Positions 25,020-33,912 of a stretch of 64,000 nucleotides of DNA are shown piece after piece. Position 1 is the stretch's first letter; each line of letters begins with the position of its first letter. The position numbers and the translations under genes are program-made. The stretch is taken from the NCBI RefSeq assembly GCF_000214035.2, contig NZ_AFHG01000043.1, positions 36,377-100,376 of the forward strand. The letters run 5' to 3'. The notes beneath the pieces are model-generated. The model searched no databases. It was not told the DNA's origin and saw only the letters and a program-made list of their open reading frames with translations. The stretch is from Methyloversatilis universalis FAM5 (GTDB lineage: Bacteria; Pseudomonadota; Gammaproteobacteria; Burkholderiales; Rhodocyclaceae).

Positions 25020-25213
25020 GCGCGGCCCCGCTTCTCAGATTCGATGCGGTCCAGCGCGACGTCGCGCTTCACCTGCGCGCGTGCCCGCTTCATGCGGCGC
25101 GACAGCGCGATCAGTTCGAAGGCGATGACCGCGGCGGTCACGCCGTAGGACGTCCAGACGAAAAAGCCGTATCCGCCCATGGCCCAGAAGTGGCTGGCGC
25201 TTTCCCAGTTCAT
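25016..25213 (-). CDS. ccmD: Heme exporter protein CcmD (65 aa)
   Basis: Single-span membrane protein that helps release holo-CcmE from CcmC. It has the typical N-terminus [20 protein letters not shown], then a basic cytoplasmic tail. The ATG at 25213 overlaps the ccmC stop (ATGA); its own stop overlaps ccmE. Confidence 0.93.
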   Translation of the reverse strand: MNWESASHFWAMGGYGFFVWTSYGVTAAVIAFELIALSRRMKRARAQVKRDVALDRIESEKRGRA

Positions 25214-25998
25214 GCCTTGCTGTCTCCGTTGCTGACAAGCTTGCGCACCCAGTCGGTGCTGCGCTCGCGTTCGATCATGATGGCGCGCACCCGCACGAGC
25301 GCGGCGCCTATCGTGTAGGCCCAGGCCGCCAGCGCCATCACCAGCATGCCGGTCAGCATGGTGGTGGCCATGGTCGGCGCAGCCGTCAGGCTTACAGACG
25401 CGCCCTGATGCAAGGTGTTCCACCACTTCACCGAAAAATAGATGATGGGCACGTTCACCGCGCCGACGATGGCGATCAGCGCACCGGCGCGATCGGCCCG
25501 GCGCGGGTCGTCGATGGCGGCCTGGAGCGCCATGTAGCCGCAGTACAGGAAGAACAGGATCAGTTCCGAGGTCAGCCGCGCGTCCCACACCCAGTAGGTG
25601 CCCCAGGTCGGCTTGCCCCACAGCGCGCCGGTCCACAGCGCGACGAAGGCCCAGATGGCACCGGTCGGCGCGAGCGCGGTGGCCATCATGAAACTCAGCC
25701 GGGTGTTGAACACCAGACCGACCGCACACCAGAACGCCATCGCCAGATAGACCACCATGGACATCCACGCGGCCGGCACGTGGATGAAGATGATGCGGTA
25801 GCTGTCGCCCTGGGTGGCGTCGGTCGGCGCGACGAAGAAACCGATGTAGAGGCCGGCCAGCGTCAGCAGCGCGGCAGCGATCCAGCACGGCCACAGCAGC
25901 TTGCCGGCGAGCGGAAAGAAGGTCTGCGGACTGGCGTAGTAGAAGAGGCTGAAGCCGGACGACGGTGCGCGGGCAGCGGAAGACTGTGTTTCGGACAT
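25210..25998 (-). CDS. ccmC: Heme transporter/handling protein CcmC (262 aa)
   Basis: Six-helix membrane protein that loads heme onto CcmE. It has the WWD-type motif WGTYWVWDARLTSELILFFL and conserved His in IIFIHVPAAWM. I start at MSETQSS (25998); a longer frame to 26046 adds residues that look non-family. It lies 126 bp from ccmB. Confidence 0.95.
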   Translation of the reverse strand: MSETQSSAARAPSSGFSLFYYASPQTFFPLAGKLLWPCWIAAALLTLAGLYIGFFVAPTDATQGDSYRIIFIHVPAAWMSMVVYLAMAFWCAVGLVFNTRLSFMMATALAPTGAIWAFVALWTGALWGKPTWGTYWVWDARLTSELILFFLYCGYMALQAAIDDPRRADRAGALIAIVGAVNVPIIYFSVKWWNTLHQGASVSLTAAPTMATTMLTGMLVMALAAWAYTIGAALVRVRAIMIERERSTDWVRKLVSNGDSKA

Positions 25999-26124
25999 CA
26001 ACGAAGCGGGATCACCCGGTCTCGATTTGGTGAGGACGGCAGGCACTCAACGTGCGAGCCCGCATGCCGGCAGACGCCCGCCGGCAAAAACTGCAAGTTT
26101 AACCGAGCGCTGCGCGCCGCCCTA

Positions 26125-26793
26125 TCAATCCTGGGCAATGCGTAACGCCGCCGCGCTGGCCACTGGCGCCACCGCCAGCGCCACCAGCAGACAGGCCGCC
26201 AGCAGCGCCAGATTGGAGCCGACCTCCAGCCCGGCGCGCCACCGGTCTATCGCGCCGGCGCCGAAAATGAGCACCGGAATGTAGAGCGGCAGCACCAGCA
26301 GCGCGATCAGCGCACCGCCCCCGCGCAGCCCCAGGGTCAGCGAGGCGCCGATGGCACCGAGCAGCGACAGCGTGGGCGTGCCGATCAGCAGCGACGCGCA
26401 CACGATGAGCGTTTCGTCCGGCGTCAGGCTGAACTGCAGCGCGATCAGCGGCGCGATCAGCACCAGCGGCAGTCCGGTCAGCAGCCAGTAGGCGCACACC
26501 TTGGCGAGCACGATCACCGCCAGCGGCTCCACGGACAGCAGCATCTGCTCAAGGGTTCCGTCCGCCTCGTCGGATTCGAACAGCCGGCTCACCGACAGCA
26601 GCGTCGCGAGCAGCGCCGCCACCCACATGACGCCGCCGGCGATCTGCGCCAGCTGGTCAGGTTCCGGCCCCACGCCGAGCGGAAACAGGCTGGTCACCAG
26701 CAGGAAGAAGCCGAGTGCGGTCAGCACGTCGGAACGGCGCCGCCAGGCCAGCAGCAGGTCGCGCCGCAGCACCGCCATGAACACGCTCAGCAT
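26125..26793 (-). CDS. ccmB: Heme exporter permease CcmB (222 aa)
   Basis: Six-helix permease partner of CcmA. It has the family opening (LRRDLLLAWRRRSDVL) and DEADGTLEQMLLSVEPL after the second helix. The ATG at 26793 overlaps the ccmA 3' end by 7 nt; much longer readings upstream would run through ccmA in another frame. Confidence 0.95.
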   Translation of the reverse strand: MLSVFMAVLRRDLLLAWRRRSDVLTALGFFLLVTSLFPLGVGPEPDQLAQIAGGVMWVAALLATLLSVSRLFESDEADGTLEQMLLSVEPLAVIVLAKVCAYWLLTGLPLVLIAPLIALQFSLTPDETLIVCASLLIGTPTLSLLGAIGASLTLGLRGGGALIALLVLPLYIPVLIFGAGAIDRWRAGLEVGSNLALLAACLLVALAVAPVASAAALRIAQD

Positions 26794-27437
26794 GCGTAGT
26801 CGTCCAGATTGAGCAGCGCGCGGCGCGGCGCGTCGATGTCCACCGGCTGGTGCGTGGTGTAGATGATCGCGCCGCCGCCGCGGAGGTGATCCGCCATCGC
26901 GCCGGCGAGCTGCGCCACCGCGCGCACGTCGAGCGCGGTAAAGGGTTCGTCCAGCACCCACAGACGGGCGCGCGTGCCGCACAGCAGACGGGCGAGCGCG
27001 ACGCGGCGACGCTGGCCCTGCGACAGATTGCGCGCCGGCACGTCCAGCCGGGCACCGAGGCCGATGTCGACCAGCGCGCTCAGCGCGGTGTCTTCGCCCA
27101 GCGCCTCGCCGGCGATGGCGGCACTGGCGCGCAGGTTTTCCAGCGGCGTGAAATCGTCCTTCACCGCATTGCGGTGACCGAGATAGAGCAGCCCGGCGCG
27201 CCAGGCGTCCTTCGCCCGGTTCGCCGGCTCGCCGCGCCAGCGCAGTTCGCCGGATTCCGCTTCCGACAGCCCGCACAGGATGCGCAGCAGGCTGGTCTTG
27301 CCGCTGCCATTCGTCCCGCCCACCTGCAGCAGCTCGCCTTCGCCCACCGCCAGTTCGAGGCCGGCGAACAGCCGCGCGGAGCCGCGGGTACAGGCGAGCG
27401 CATGAGCGGAAATGAGCGGAACGGTGGCCTCGGCCAT
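26787..27437 (-). CDS. ccmA: Heme exporter ATPase CcmA (216 aa)
   Basis: ABC ATPase that, with CcmB, drives release of holo-CcmE. Walker A is GGTNGSGKTS, the signature is LSQGQRRRVALARLL, and Walker B is RLWVLDEPFTALD. I start at the ATG at 27437 (MAEATVPLISA), which gives the usual size. It is the first gene of the nine-gene ccmABCDEFGHI operon; a terminator-like hairpin lies about 140 bp upstream. Confidence 0.95.
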   Translation of the reverse strand: MAEATVPLISAHALACTRGSARLFAGLELAVGEGELLQVGGTNGSGKTSLLRILCGLSEAESGELRWRGEPANRAKDAWRAGLLYLGHRNAVKDDFTPLENLRASAAIAGEALGEDTALSALVDIGLGARLDVPARNLSQGQRRRVALARLLCGTRARLWVLDEPFTALDVRAVAQLAGAMADHLRGGGAIIYTTHQPVDIDAPRRALLNLDDYAC

Positions 27438-27575
27438 GAGGATGTGCGGCGGAAGAACGCCGCGGGGTCGGTTGAGGGCCGCGATTATCCCCGAAATACG
27501 GCACGCGCAGCGGCCGCACGTCGGGAAAGCCGCCCGTGGCACGCACGGGTGGTGCGATCGCTGGCGAACGGCCAA

Positions 27576-27612
27576 GAAAAAGCGGCTCGCGATTGCTCAC
27601 GAGCCGCAAAAA
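27576..27612 (-). terminator. Minus-strand hairpin plus T-run upstream of ccmA
   Basis: Read on the minus strand, GCGGCTCG and CGAGCCGC arms across a 10-nt loop are followed by TTTTT. It lies upstream of ccmA, so it is either an insulating terminator or a leader attenuator. The rest of 27438 to 27935 shows no gene. Confidence 0.6.
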
Positions 27613-27811
27613 GAACCGGTGCTGTCCGCTAGGTCGCCCGGCCTCCCCATTGCCAGCCCCGCCGAGCGACGACCCGAGGAGCCTTCAAAATCGTCACCAC
27701 AGGGTTGGCACGTTTTTCTTAGCAGGCTGTGTGCCACCTTCTCAGAAAATCACAAGGCATTGATTTTCAAATGCTTTATTCACCCACCTTCGACGCCACC
27801 CTCGCTGCGCG

Positions 27812-27932
27812 TTGCAACATGCAGCGCGCACACCTGCGTCCGGACATCCTCACAACAAAAACCTCGATGAAACCGGCTCTTGCGCGCCTGTGGTCCTTGT
27901 TGAAAATCGCAACGGCTCGTTGCAGCATGCAA
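27812..27932. promoter_or_regulatory. Twin TTGCA-RCA-TGCA sites before the sensor kinase gene
   Basis: TTGCAACATGCAG (27812) and TTGCAGCATGCAA (27920) share a TTGCA/TGCA-type dyad and are 108 bp apart, close to the kinase start. They could be binding sites for the NtrC-type regulator encoded downstream. The function is inferred. Confidence 0.35.
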
Positions 27933-27935
27933 TTC

Positions 27936-29366
27936 ATGAAACTGCTGCCCCGATCCCTGCACGGCAAGATCCTGCTCGGCTACATCGTGCTGGGCGGCCT
28001 GTTCGTGCTGCTGGTGTTCGCCGCGCTCGATCAGGTGCGCCTGCTGCTGTCGCGCGTGGATGACGAACACCACGTCACCCGCATGCACGACGTGATCCGC
28101 GAAGCGCGCCGGCTGGAGAAGAACTACCTGCTGTTCCGCAAACCGTCTGAACTGAAGGCGGCGGTGGGCAAGGCGGACGAGGCGCTGGCGCTGATCGCGC
28201 GCGACCGCGACCTGATGAAACGGGCCGCCCCCGGCTTCGCGCTGGACGAACTGACCGAGGTGCTGGCCGACTGGCGCGACCTGCTGGACGACCGCCTGCA
28301 GCGGCGCATCCGGCCGGGCGACCCGATCTCGCCGCTGGAAGAACGCATGGCGGAGGTGGGCAAGCAGGTATTCGAGGAAAGCGAGCGGCTGTCCGACCAG
28401 GCGCGCGAGGCGATGCGCCGCGCGCTGTCCGGTCAGGAATCGCAGCTCTACACCATCATGATTGCCGCGGTGGCGCTGGTGCTGGTGATCGGCCAGCTGG
28501 TCACGCGGCGGGTGGTGGCGCCGCTGCGCGAGGTGGAAAGCGATCTTGAGCGGGTGGGCACCGGCAATCAGGCACGGCTCACGCCGCGCGAACGCGACGA
28601 CGAAATCGCCGCGCTGGTCACCGCCTTCAACCGCGCGCTCGGTGATCTGGAAGAACGCCAGCTGGCGGTGCTGCGCACCGCGCGGCTGGCGTCGCTCGGC
28701 ACCATGCTGTCCGGCGTCGCCCACGAGCTGAACAACCCGCTGTCCAATATTTCGCTGAACGCCCAGCTGCTGCTGGAAGAGCGCGACGTGTGCGACCCGA
28801 AGCAGATCAACGGCTTCGTCGAACAGATCGACGACCAGGTGCAGCGCGCCCAGCGCATCGTGCGCACCCTGCTCGACTTCGCGCGCGACAGCCACTTCGC
28901 GCTGGTGCGCCAGCCGCTGCGCCCGCTGGTGGAAGAAACCATCGCGCTGCTGCGCGCCGAGCGGCCGGACGCCGGCGACGCGGTGCACATCACGCTCCCG
29001 CCTGAGCTGGAGGTGCATGCGGATGGCCAGCGCATGCAGCAGGCGCTGCTCAACCTGATCCGCAACGCGCTCGAAGCGTGTGCCGACGCCGGTATCGCGC
29101 CGCGCATCGAAGTGGCGGCGCGCCTGCGCGAGGGCGGCACCGAAATTACGGTCAGCGACAACGGACCCGGGGTGGAACCGCGCAACCTGCCGCGCGTGTT
29201 CGACCCCTTCTTCACCACGAAACCGGTCGGCAAGGGCTCCGGCCTCGGCCTGTTCGTGGTGCATGAAATCGCCGCGGAGCATGGCGGCAAGGCAGGCATC
29301 CACAACAGACCGGGCGGCGGCACCACGGTGTCGCTCTGGATACCGGCGGAGGGGGACAAGGCATGA
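27936..29366 (+). CDS. Sensor histidine kinase of an NtrC-type two-component system (476 aa)
   Basis: Membrane kinase with two transmembrane segments (about 9 to 30 and 169 to 190) flanking a helical, charged periplasmic domain, then HAMP, a HisKA domain with the phosphorylated histidine in SGVAHELNNPLSNISL (about residue 262), and a HATPase domain with NLIRNALEA, DNGPGVE and GSGLGLFV. I chose the ATG at 27936; ATG 27927 and starts further upstream add nothing that looks like protein. It overlaps the response regulator by 4 nt. The signal is unknown. Confidence 0.9.
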   Translation: MKLLPRSLHGKILLGYIVLGGLFVLLVFAALDQVRLLLSRVDDEHHVTRMHDVIREARRLEKNYLLFRKPSELKAAVGKADEALALIARDRDLMKRAAPGFALDELTEVLADWRDLLDDRLQRRIRPGDPISPLEERMAEVGKQVFEESERLSDQAREAMRRALSGQESQLYTIMIAAVALVLVIGQLVTRRVVAPLREVESDLERVGTGNQARLTPRERDDEIAALVTAFNRALGDLEERQLAVLRTARLASLGTMLSGVAHELNNPLSNISLNAQLLLEERDVCDPKQINGFVEQIDDQVQRAQRIVRTLLDFARDSHFALVRQPLRPLVEETIALLRAERPDAGDAVHITLPPELEVHADGQRMQQALLNLIRNALEACADAGIAPRIEVAARLREGGTEITVSDNGPGVEPRNLPRVFDPFFTTKPVGKGSGLGLFVVHEIAAEHGGKAGIHNRPGGGTTVSLWIPAEGDKA

Positions 29367-30769
29367 GCAGCGCACACGTACTGCTGGTCGACGACGAAGC
29401 GGTGGCCCGGGAAGGGCTGGCCACCGCGCTTCGCCGCGACGGACTCGAAGTGACCACGGCCGACAACGGCGAAGCCGCGCTCGCGCTGCTCAGACAGCGC
29501 GAATACGAGGTGCTGCTGACCGACGTGAAGATGCCGGGCATGGACGGCCTCGAACTGCTGCGCCGCGCGCGCGAGGCCTGGCCGGGCATGGAAGTGCTGG
29601 TGGTGACCGGCTTCGCCACCACCGAATCGGCGGTCGAGGCAATGCGCGCCGGCGCCTTCTATTACGTGTCAAAGCCCTTCCGGCTGGGCGAAGTGCGCAA
29701 GCTGGTGCGCGAGGCGGCGGACAAGGCGCAGCTGCGCGCCGAGAACCAGCGCCTGCGCCAGCTGGTCGAGCACGCGGCGGACGAACGCATCATCACGCGC
29801 GACGAAGGCATGCGCGCCATCCTCGACATCGCGCGCGGCGTGGCGCCCACCGACTGCAACGTGCTCATCGTCGGCGAAACCGGCACCGGCAAGGAACTGC
29901 TCGCCCGCCACGTGCATGCGCACAGCCGGCGCGCCAGCGGGCCCTTCGTCGCGGTGAACTGCGGCGCGCTGAACGAGGAACTGCTGGCCAACGAACTGTT
30001 CGGCCACGAAAAGGGCGCCTACACCGGCGCCGCCCAGGCGCGCGGCGGTCTGGTCGAAGCGGCCCAGGGCGGCACGCTCTTCCTCGACGAAGTGACCGAA
30101 ATGTCGGCCAGCATGCAGGTGAAGCTGCTGCGCCTGCTGCAGGAGCGCGAATACCTGCGCGTCGGCGGCACCGAGCCGGTCCGCGCCGACGTGCGCTTCC
30201 TCGCTGCCACCAACCGCGAGCCGCGCGCGGCGGTCGAAGCCGGCCAGTTCCGGCAGGACATCTATTTCCGCCTCAACGTGGTCACGCTGCAGCTGCCGCC
30301 GCTGCGCGAGCGGCGCGACGACATTCCGCTGCTGGCGCAGCAGTTCGTGCGCCGCGCCGCGCAGGCCATGGGCAAGGCGGTGACCGCGATCGCCCCGCCG
30401 GCGATGCAGAAGCTGTGCGGCTACGATTTCCCGGGCAATGTGCGCGAGCTGGAAAACATTATCGAACGCGGTGTGGCGCTGGCCGGCGGCACCATGCTGG
30501 GCGAAGAGGACCTGCCGCCCGGTCTGGGCGCGCGCGGCGGCGCCGGCGCACGCGGTGGCAGCGGCGAGGTGCGCACGCTGGAGGCGGTCGAACGCGGCCA
30601 CATCCTCGACGTGCTGGCCGGCGTCGGCGGCAACCGTGCCCTGGCCGCCCGCCTGCTCGGCATCGACCGCGTATCGCTGTGGCGCAAGCTGCGCCGCTAC
30701 GAAGAACAGGGGCTGATCGAGGCGGACGAAACCGACGGCGCACTGCGGGTGCGCGACGTGAGCGCCTGA
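29363..30769 (+). CDS. NtrC-family sigma-54-dependent response regulator (468 aa)
   Basis: Receiver domain (1 to 120) with Asp in LLTDVKMPGMDG, then an AAA+ domain with Walker A GETGTGKE (about 170), the sigma-54 contact loop GAYTGA (about 218; Tyr in place of Phe, a common variant), Walker B GGTLFLDE, and a Fis-type helix-turn-helix (about 425 to 455, RALAARLLGIDRVSLWRKL). A Gly/Ala/Arg-rich linker (GARGGAGARGGS) separates the last two. It is coupled to the kinase by ATGA and probably activates sigma-54 promoters whose identity is not visible here. Confidence 0.95.
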   Translation: MSSAHVLLVDDEAVAREGLATALRRDGLEVTTADNGEAALALLRQREYEVLLTDVKMPGMDGLELLRRAREAWPGMEVLVVTGFATTESAVEAMRAGAFYYVSKPFRLGEVRKLVREAADKAQLRAENQRLRQLVEHAADERIITRDEGMRAILDIARGVAPTDCNVLIVGETGTGKELLARHVHAHSRRASGPFVAVNCGALNEELLANELFGHEKGAYTGAAQARGGLVEAAQGGTLFLDEVTEMSASMQVKLLRLLQEREYLRVGGTEPVRADVRFLAATNREPRAAVEAGQFRQDIYFRLNVVTLQLPPLRERRDDIPLLAQQFVRRAAQAMGKAVTAIAPPAMQKLCGYDFPGNVRELENIIERGVALAGGTMLGEEDLPPGLGARGGAGARGGSGEVRTLEAVERGHILDVLAGVGGNRALAARLLGIDRVSLWRKLRRYEEQGLIEADETDGALRVRDVSA

Positions 30770-30921
30770 GCGCACCGTACCGGGGCATGACAGGGCCCTC
30801 ACCCGCGCGCCCGACGCCCCGAAACGCTCGCCCCTGCGGGAATTCTCCGGCCTGAGGTCCTCCCGGCACGGCGTGGCACGGATGATGCAGAGCACAGTCC
30901 ATCCCACGACTGCGCACCGAC

Positions 30922-32085
30922 GTGTTCGCACACCTCCATCACCTGTCGCACCACGCCGCATGGCGCCATCAGCTCGAAATGCTGCTCGAGTCGGCGGGCG
31001 AAGGCATCTATGGCGTGGACCAGAACGGCCGCTGCATCTTCATCAACCGCGCCGGGGCCGAGCTGATCGGCTTCGAGCCGGACGAGGTGCTCGGCCGCAA
31101 CATGCACTACCTGATCCATCACGCGCATTCCGATGGTCGCCACTACGACGTCCATGAGTGCCCGATCTTCCGCGCCTTCCAGGAAGGCCAGGGCGTGCGC
31201 ATCGAATCCGAAGTGCTGTGGCGGCGCGACGGCAGCGCCTTTCCGGCCGAATACACCAGCTACCCGATCCGCGACGCCGGCCAGATCGTCGGCGCCGTCG
31301 TCACCTTTGCCGACATCACCGAACGCAAGCGTGCCGAGGCGGTGCTGCGCGCCAACCAGGTCGAACTGGAGCGCCGCGTATCCGAGCGCACCGCCGCGCT
31401 GCAGGACGCCAATGCGCGCCTGCAGCACTCGCACAGCGCCTTGCAGCGGCTGTCCGCCCACCTGCAGCAGGTGCGCGAAGACGAGCGCACCCACATCGCG
31501 CGCGAGGTGCACGACGAACTGGGCGCCTCGCTGACCGCGCTGCAGTTCGACCTGAACTGGCTGCGCCCGCGCCTCGCGCACGACGGGGCGCTGGAGCGCA
31601 AGCTCGACGACATGATGTCGGTCACCCGGCAGGCGCTGGACGCGGTGCGCCGGATACTCACCGACCTGCGCCCCGGCGTGCTCGACCACCTCGGCCTGTG
31701 GGCCGCCATCGAATGGCAGTTGCAGGAAATGCAGTCGCGCCATGGCCTGCGCTGCACGCTTTCGCTGAGCGACGCGGAGCCCGAACGACGCCTCGGCCGC
31801 AGTGCCGAAATCGCGGTCTATCGCATCGTTCAGGAAGTGCTCACCAACGTCGCCCGGCACGCGGAAGCGAGCGAGGTGAATGTCGAGCTGACCGGCCAGG
31901 CCAGCGCGATCGAACTGTGCATCCGCGACAACGGCCGCGGCATGCAGGTGCCGGCGCAACCGACCTCCTTCGGCCTGCTCGGCATGTACGAGCGCGCCCG
32001 CGCGCTCGGCGGCGAACTGCGCATCGACAGCACGCCGGGCGCCGGCACCGCAGTGCATCTGCGGGTACCGGAGTCGACGCGATGA
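30922..32085 (+). CDS. PAS-domain sensor kinase of the NarX/UhpB (HisKA_3) type (387 aa)
   Basis: No transmembrane segment, so a cytoplasmic kinase. There is a PAS domain (about 15 to 135, GIYGVDQNGRCIFINRAGAE to ADITERKRAE), a coiled coil, then a HisKA_3 helix with the phosphorylated His in IAREVHDELGASLTAL (about residue 197) and a HATPase (DNGRGMQV, SFGLLGMYERARALGG). Several His residues in the PAS domain (HYLIHHAHSDGRHYD) could bind metal or heme, which is only a guess. The GTG start lies 152 bp after the NtrC-type gene. It overlaps its regulator by 4 nt. Confidence 0.92.
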   Translation: MFAHLHHLSHHAAWRHQLEMLLESAGEGIYGVDQNGRCIFINRAGAELIGFEPDEVLGRNMHYLIHHAHSDGRHYDVHECPIFRAFQEGQGVRIESEVLWRRDGSAFPAEYTSYPIRDAGQIVGAVVTFADITERKRAEAVLRANQVELERRVSERTAALQDANARLQHSHSALQRLSAHLQQVREDERTHIAREVHDELGASLTALQFDLNWLRPRLAHDGALERKLDDMMSVTRQALDAVRRILTDLRPGVLDHLGLWAAIEWQLQEMQSRHGLRCTLSLSDAEPERRLGRSAEIAVYRIVQEVLTNVARHAEASEVNVELTGQASAIELCIRDNGRGMQVPAQPTSFGLLGMYERARALGGELRIDSTPGAGTAVHLRVPESTR

Positions 32086-32723
32086 AGCCGGTGCGGGTGA
32101 TCATCGTCGACGACCACCTGATGCTGCGCCGGGGCATCGCGCAGATCCTCGGCGAGAACCCGGCCATCACCGTGGCCGGCGAAGCCGCGGGCGGGCCGGA
32201 TCTGATGCGCCTGCTGCGCGGGGACGGCGCCGACGTCGTGCTGCTCGACATCGCACTGAACGACCGCGACGGCTTCGACGTGCTGAAACAGTTGCGGGCC
32301 GAATTTCCGAAGGTCGCCGTGCTGATGCTGTCGACCTATCCGGAATCGCAGTTCGGCGTGCGCGCACTGAAGAGCGGCGCCGCCGGCTATCTGAACAAGG
32401 GCTGTTCGCCGGACCAGCTGTTCGATGCCATCGCCCGCATCGCCGCCGGCCATCTGTTCGTCACCCCGGAACTGGCCGAGCGTCTCGCCTTCGGCGTGCG
32501 TGCCGACACCCCGGCCAGCCCGCTCGACAGCCTGTCGAACCGGGAGATGCAGGTGCTCAAGCTGCTCGCAAGTGGTCAGACGGTCGGTGATATCGCACGG
32601 GAACTGTCGCTGTCGGCGAATACCATCAGCACGTACCGCACGCGGCTGTTCGACAAACTCGGCATCAAGAACCCGGTCGAATTGGTGAGCTTCGCGGCGC
32701 GGCATCAGCTGGTGGCGCTGTAG
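32082..32723 (+). CDS. NarL/LuxR-type response regulator (213 aa)
   Basis: Receiver domain with Asp56 in VVLLDIALNDRDG, followed by a LuxR/GerE helix-turn-helix (about 148 to 205, LSNREMQVLKLLASGQTVGD). It is coupled by ATGA to the PAS kinase, its likely partner. The target is not visible; no NarL-type site was evident in the neighbouring promoters. Confidence 0.94.
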   Translation: MKPVRVIIVDDHLMLRRGIAQILGENPAITVAGEAAGGPDLMRLLRGDGADVVLLDIALNDRDGFDVLKQLRAEFPKVAVLMLSTYPESQFGVRALKSGAAGYLNKGCSPDQLFDAIARIAAGHLFVTPELAERLAFGVRADTPASPLDSLSNREMQVLKLLASGQTVGDIARELSLSANTISTYRTRLFDKLGIKNPVELVSFAARHQLVAL

Positions 32724-32808
32724 GAGCGGTCTTCCGACCGCGACAGAGCCCGTGATCACGCGCCGGCTCCCTGAGCTCCGCTGCGGTCGCGGTCAGAAGA
32801 CCGCTCCT
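32722..32808. repeat. REP-like inverted repeat
   Basis: Arms at 32722 to 32744 and 32786 to 32808 are near-perfect inverted copies (AGGAGCGGTCTTCCGACCGC). They lie directly after the NarL-type gene and could act as a terminator or mRNA stabiliser, as well as being a REP-like element. Confidence 0.7.
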
Positions 32809-32846
32809 GCAGGGACGATGCGCCGCGTCGAACGAAGGAGAACGCC

Positions 32847-33611
32847 ATGTCTCTGCCCGCAAACCCGAAAGCCCTGCTGATTGATCTGGCCGGCGTGCTG
32901 CACGTCGGCGATCAGGTGATCCCCGGTTCCATCGAGGCGCTGGCGCGGCTGCGCGCCGCCGGCTTCAGGCTCGTGTTCCTGACCAACACCACCCGCACGC
33001 CGCGACGCACGCTGGTGGCGAAGATGCGGGCCCTGGGTCTGGACGTGCGTGACGAGGAACTGCTGACTGCGCCGGGGGCCACGATGAATCTCGTGCGCAG
33101 TCGCGGCCTGCATCCGCACTGGATCGTGCATCCGGACCTGCGCGACGAAGTCGGGCCCGATGCCGCAGAACCGGACGCCGTCGTGCTCGGCGACGCCGGC
33201 CACGGCTTCGACTACGCTCAGCTCAACACCGCCTTCCGCCTCATCCTGCGCGGCCTGCCTTTCATCGCGATGGCGCGCAACCGCCACTTCAAGGAGGCGG
33301 ATGGCCTGTCGCTCGACATGGGCGCCTTCGTCGCCGGGCTGGAATACAGCACCGGCGTCGCGGCGGAGATTGCAGGCAAGCCCGCCGCCCCCTTCTTCCA
33401 GGCCGCGCTCGACACCGCCGGCGTGCGCGCAGAAGAAGCCATCATGATCGGCGACGACCTGCGCGACGACATCGGCGGCGCGCAGGCGGCCGGCATCGCC
33501 GGCGTGCTGGTGCGCACCGGCAAGTACGGGGCCGCGGATGAGCACGACCCGGACATCTGCCCCGCGGCCATCGAAGACGACTTCGCCCGTTTCGCCGAAC
33601 GCCTGTTGTAA
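32847..33611 (+). CDS. HAD-superfamily phosphatase, LHPP/subfamily IIA-like (254 aa)
   Basis: HAD-IIA hydrolase. Motif I is DLAGVLH (Asp13), motif II is FLTNTTRTPRR, the cap sits between, and the C-terminal GDDLRDDIGGAQAAGI holds motif IV acids. The organisation resembles LHPP-type phospholysine/phosphohistidine phosphatases, but nucleotide or sugar phosphatases of the same clan are possible. It is alone between two REP-like clusters. Confidence 0.85.
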   Translation: MSLPANPKALLIDLAGVLHVGDQVIPGSIEALARLRAAGFRLVFLTNTTRTPRRTLVAKMRALGLDVRDEELLTAPGATMNLVRSRGLHPHWIVHPDLRDEVGPDAAEPDAVVLGDAGHGFDYAQLNTAFRLILRGLPFIAMARNRHFKEADGLSLDMGAFVAGLEYSTGVAAEIAGKPAAPFFQAALDTAGVRAEEAIMIGDDLRDDIGGAQAAGIAGVLVRTGKYGAADEHDPDICPAAIEDDFARFAERLL

Positions 33612-33668
33612 GGGCCGGAAAACCCGCTCAGAGAACTGCGGCTCCGGCCACGGATAGCGCGCGATCTT

Positions 33669-33886
33669 GTGGGAGCGGCCTTGGCCGCGATGCGGCCGCC
33701 GCGGTCCGCCGGCTTCGATCCATGTCGCCGTCGGGGTCAGAAGACCCCTCCCACAGAAACCCGGCCCTGGCGCCAGCCGTGGATCGGGCACATCCCCTGT
33801 GGGAGCGGCCTTGGCCGCGACACGGCCATTGCGGTCCGCGGGCTTCGGCACAGGCAGCTGTCGGGATTAATAGACCCTTGCCACAG
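33669..33886. repeat. Two 88-bp REP-like units, 130 bp apart
   Basis: 33669 to 33756 and 33799 to 33886 both begin with GTGGGAGCGGCCTTGGCCGC and end with a CCACAG after a GACCC-type arm. They are the same length (88 bp), with internal inverted arms. They fill the gene-free gap 33612 to 33912. Confidence 0.75.
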
Positions 33887-33912
33887 AGCGCTGTCCCGGA
33901 ACCACTGGAGGC

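Noticed and set aside
27706-27725. A sigma-54-like TTGGCAC sequence upstream of the kinase gene
   Set aside because: The -24 half is good, but no GC occurs at the correct -12 distance.
16589-33886. Palindromic repeats as a CRISPR array
   Set aside because: Copies are far apart, differ in length and are not separated by spacers; they match a REP-like pattern.
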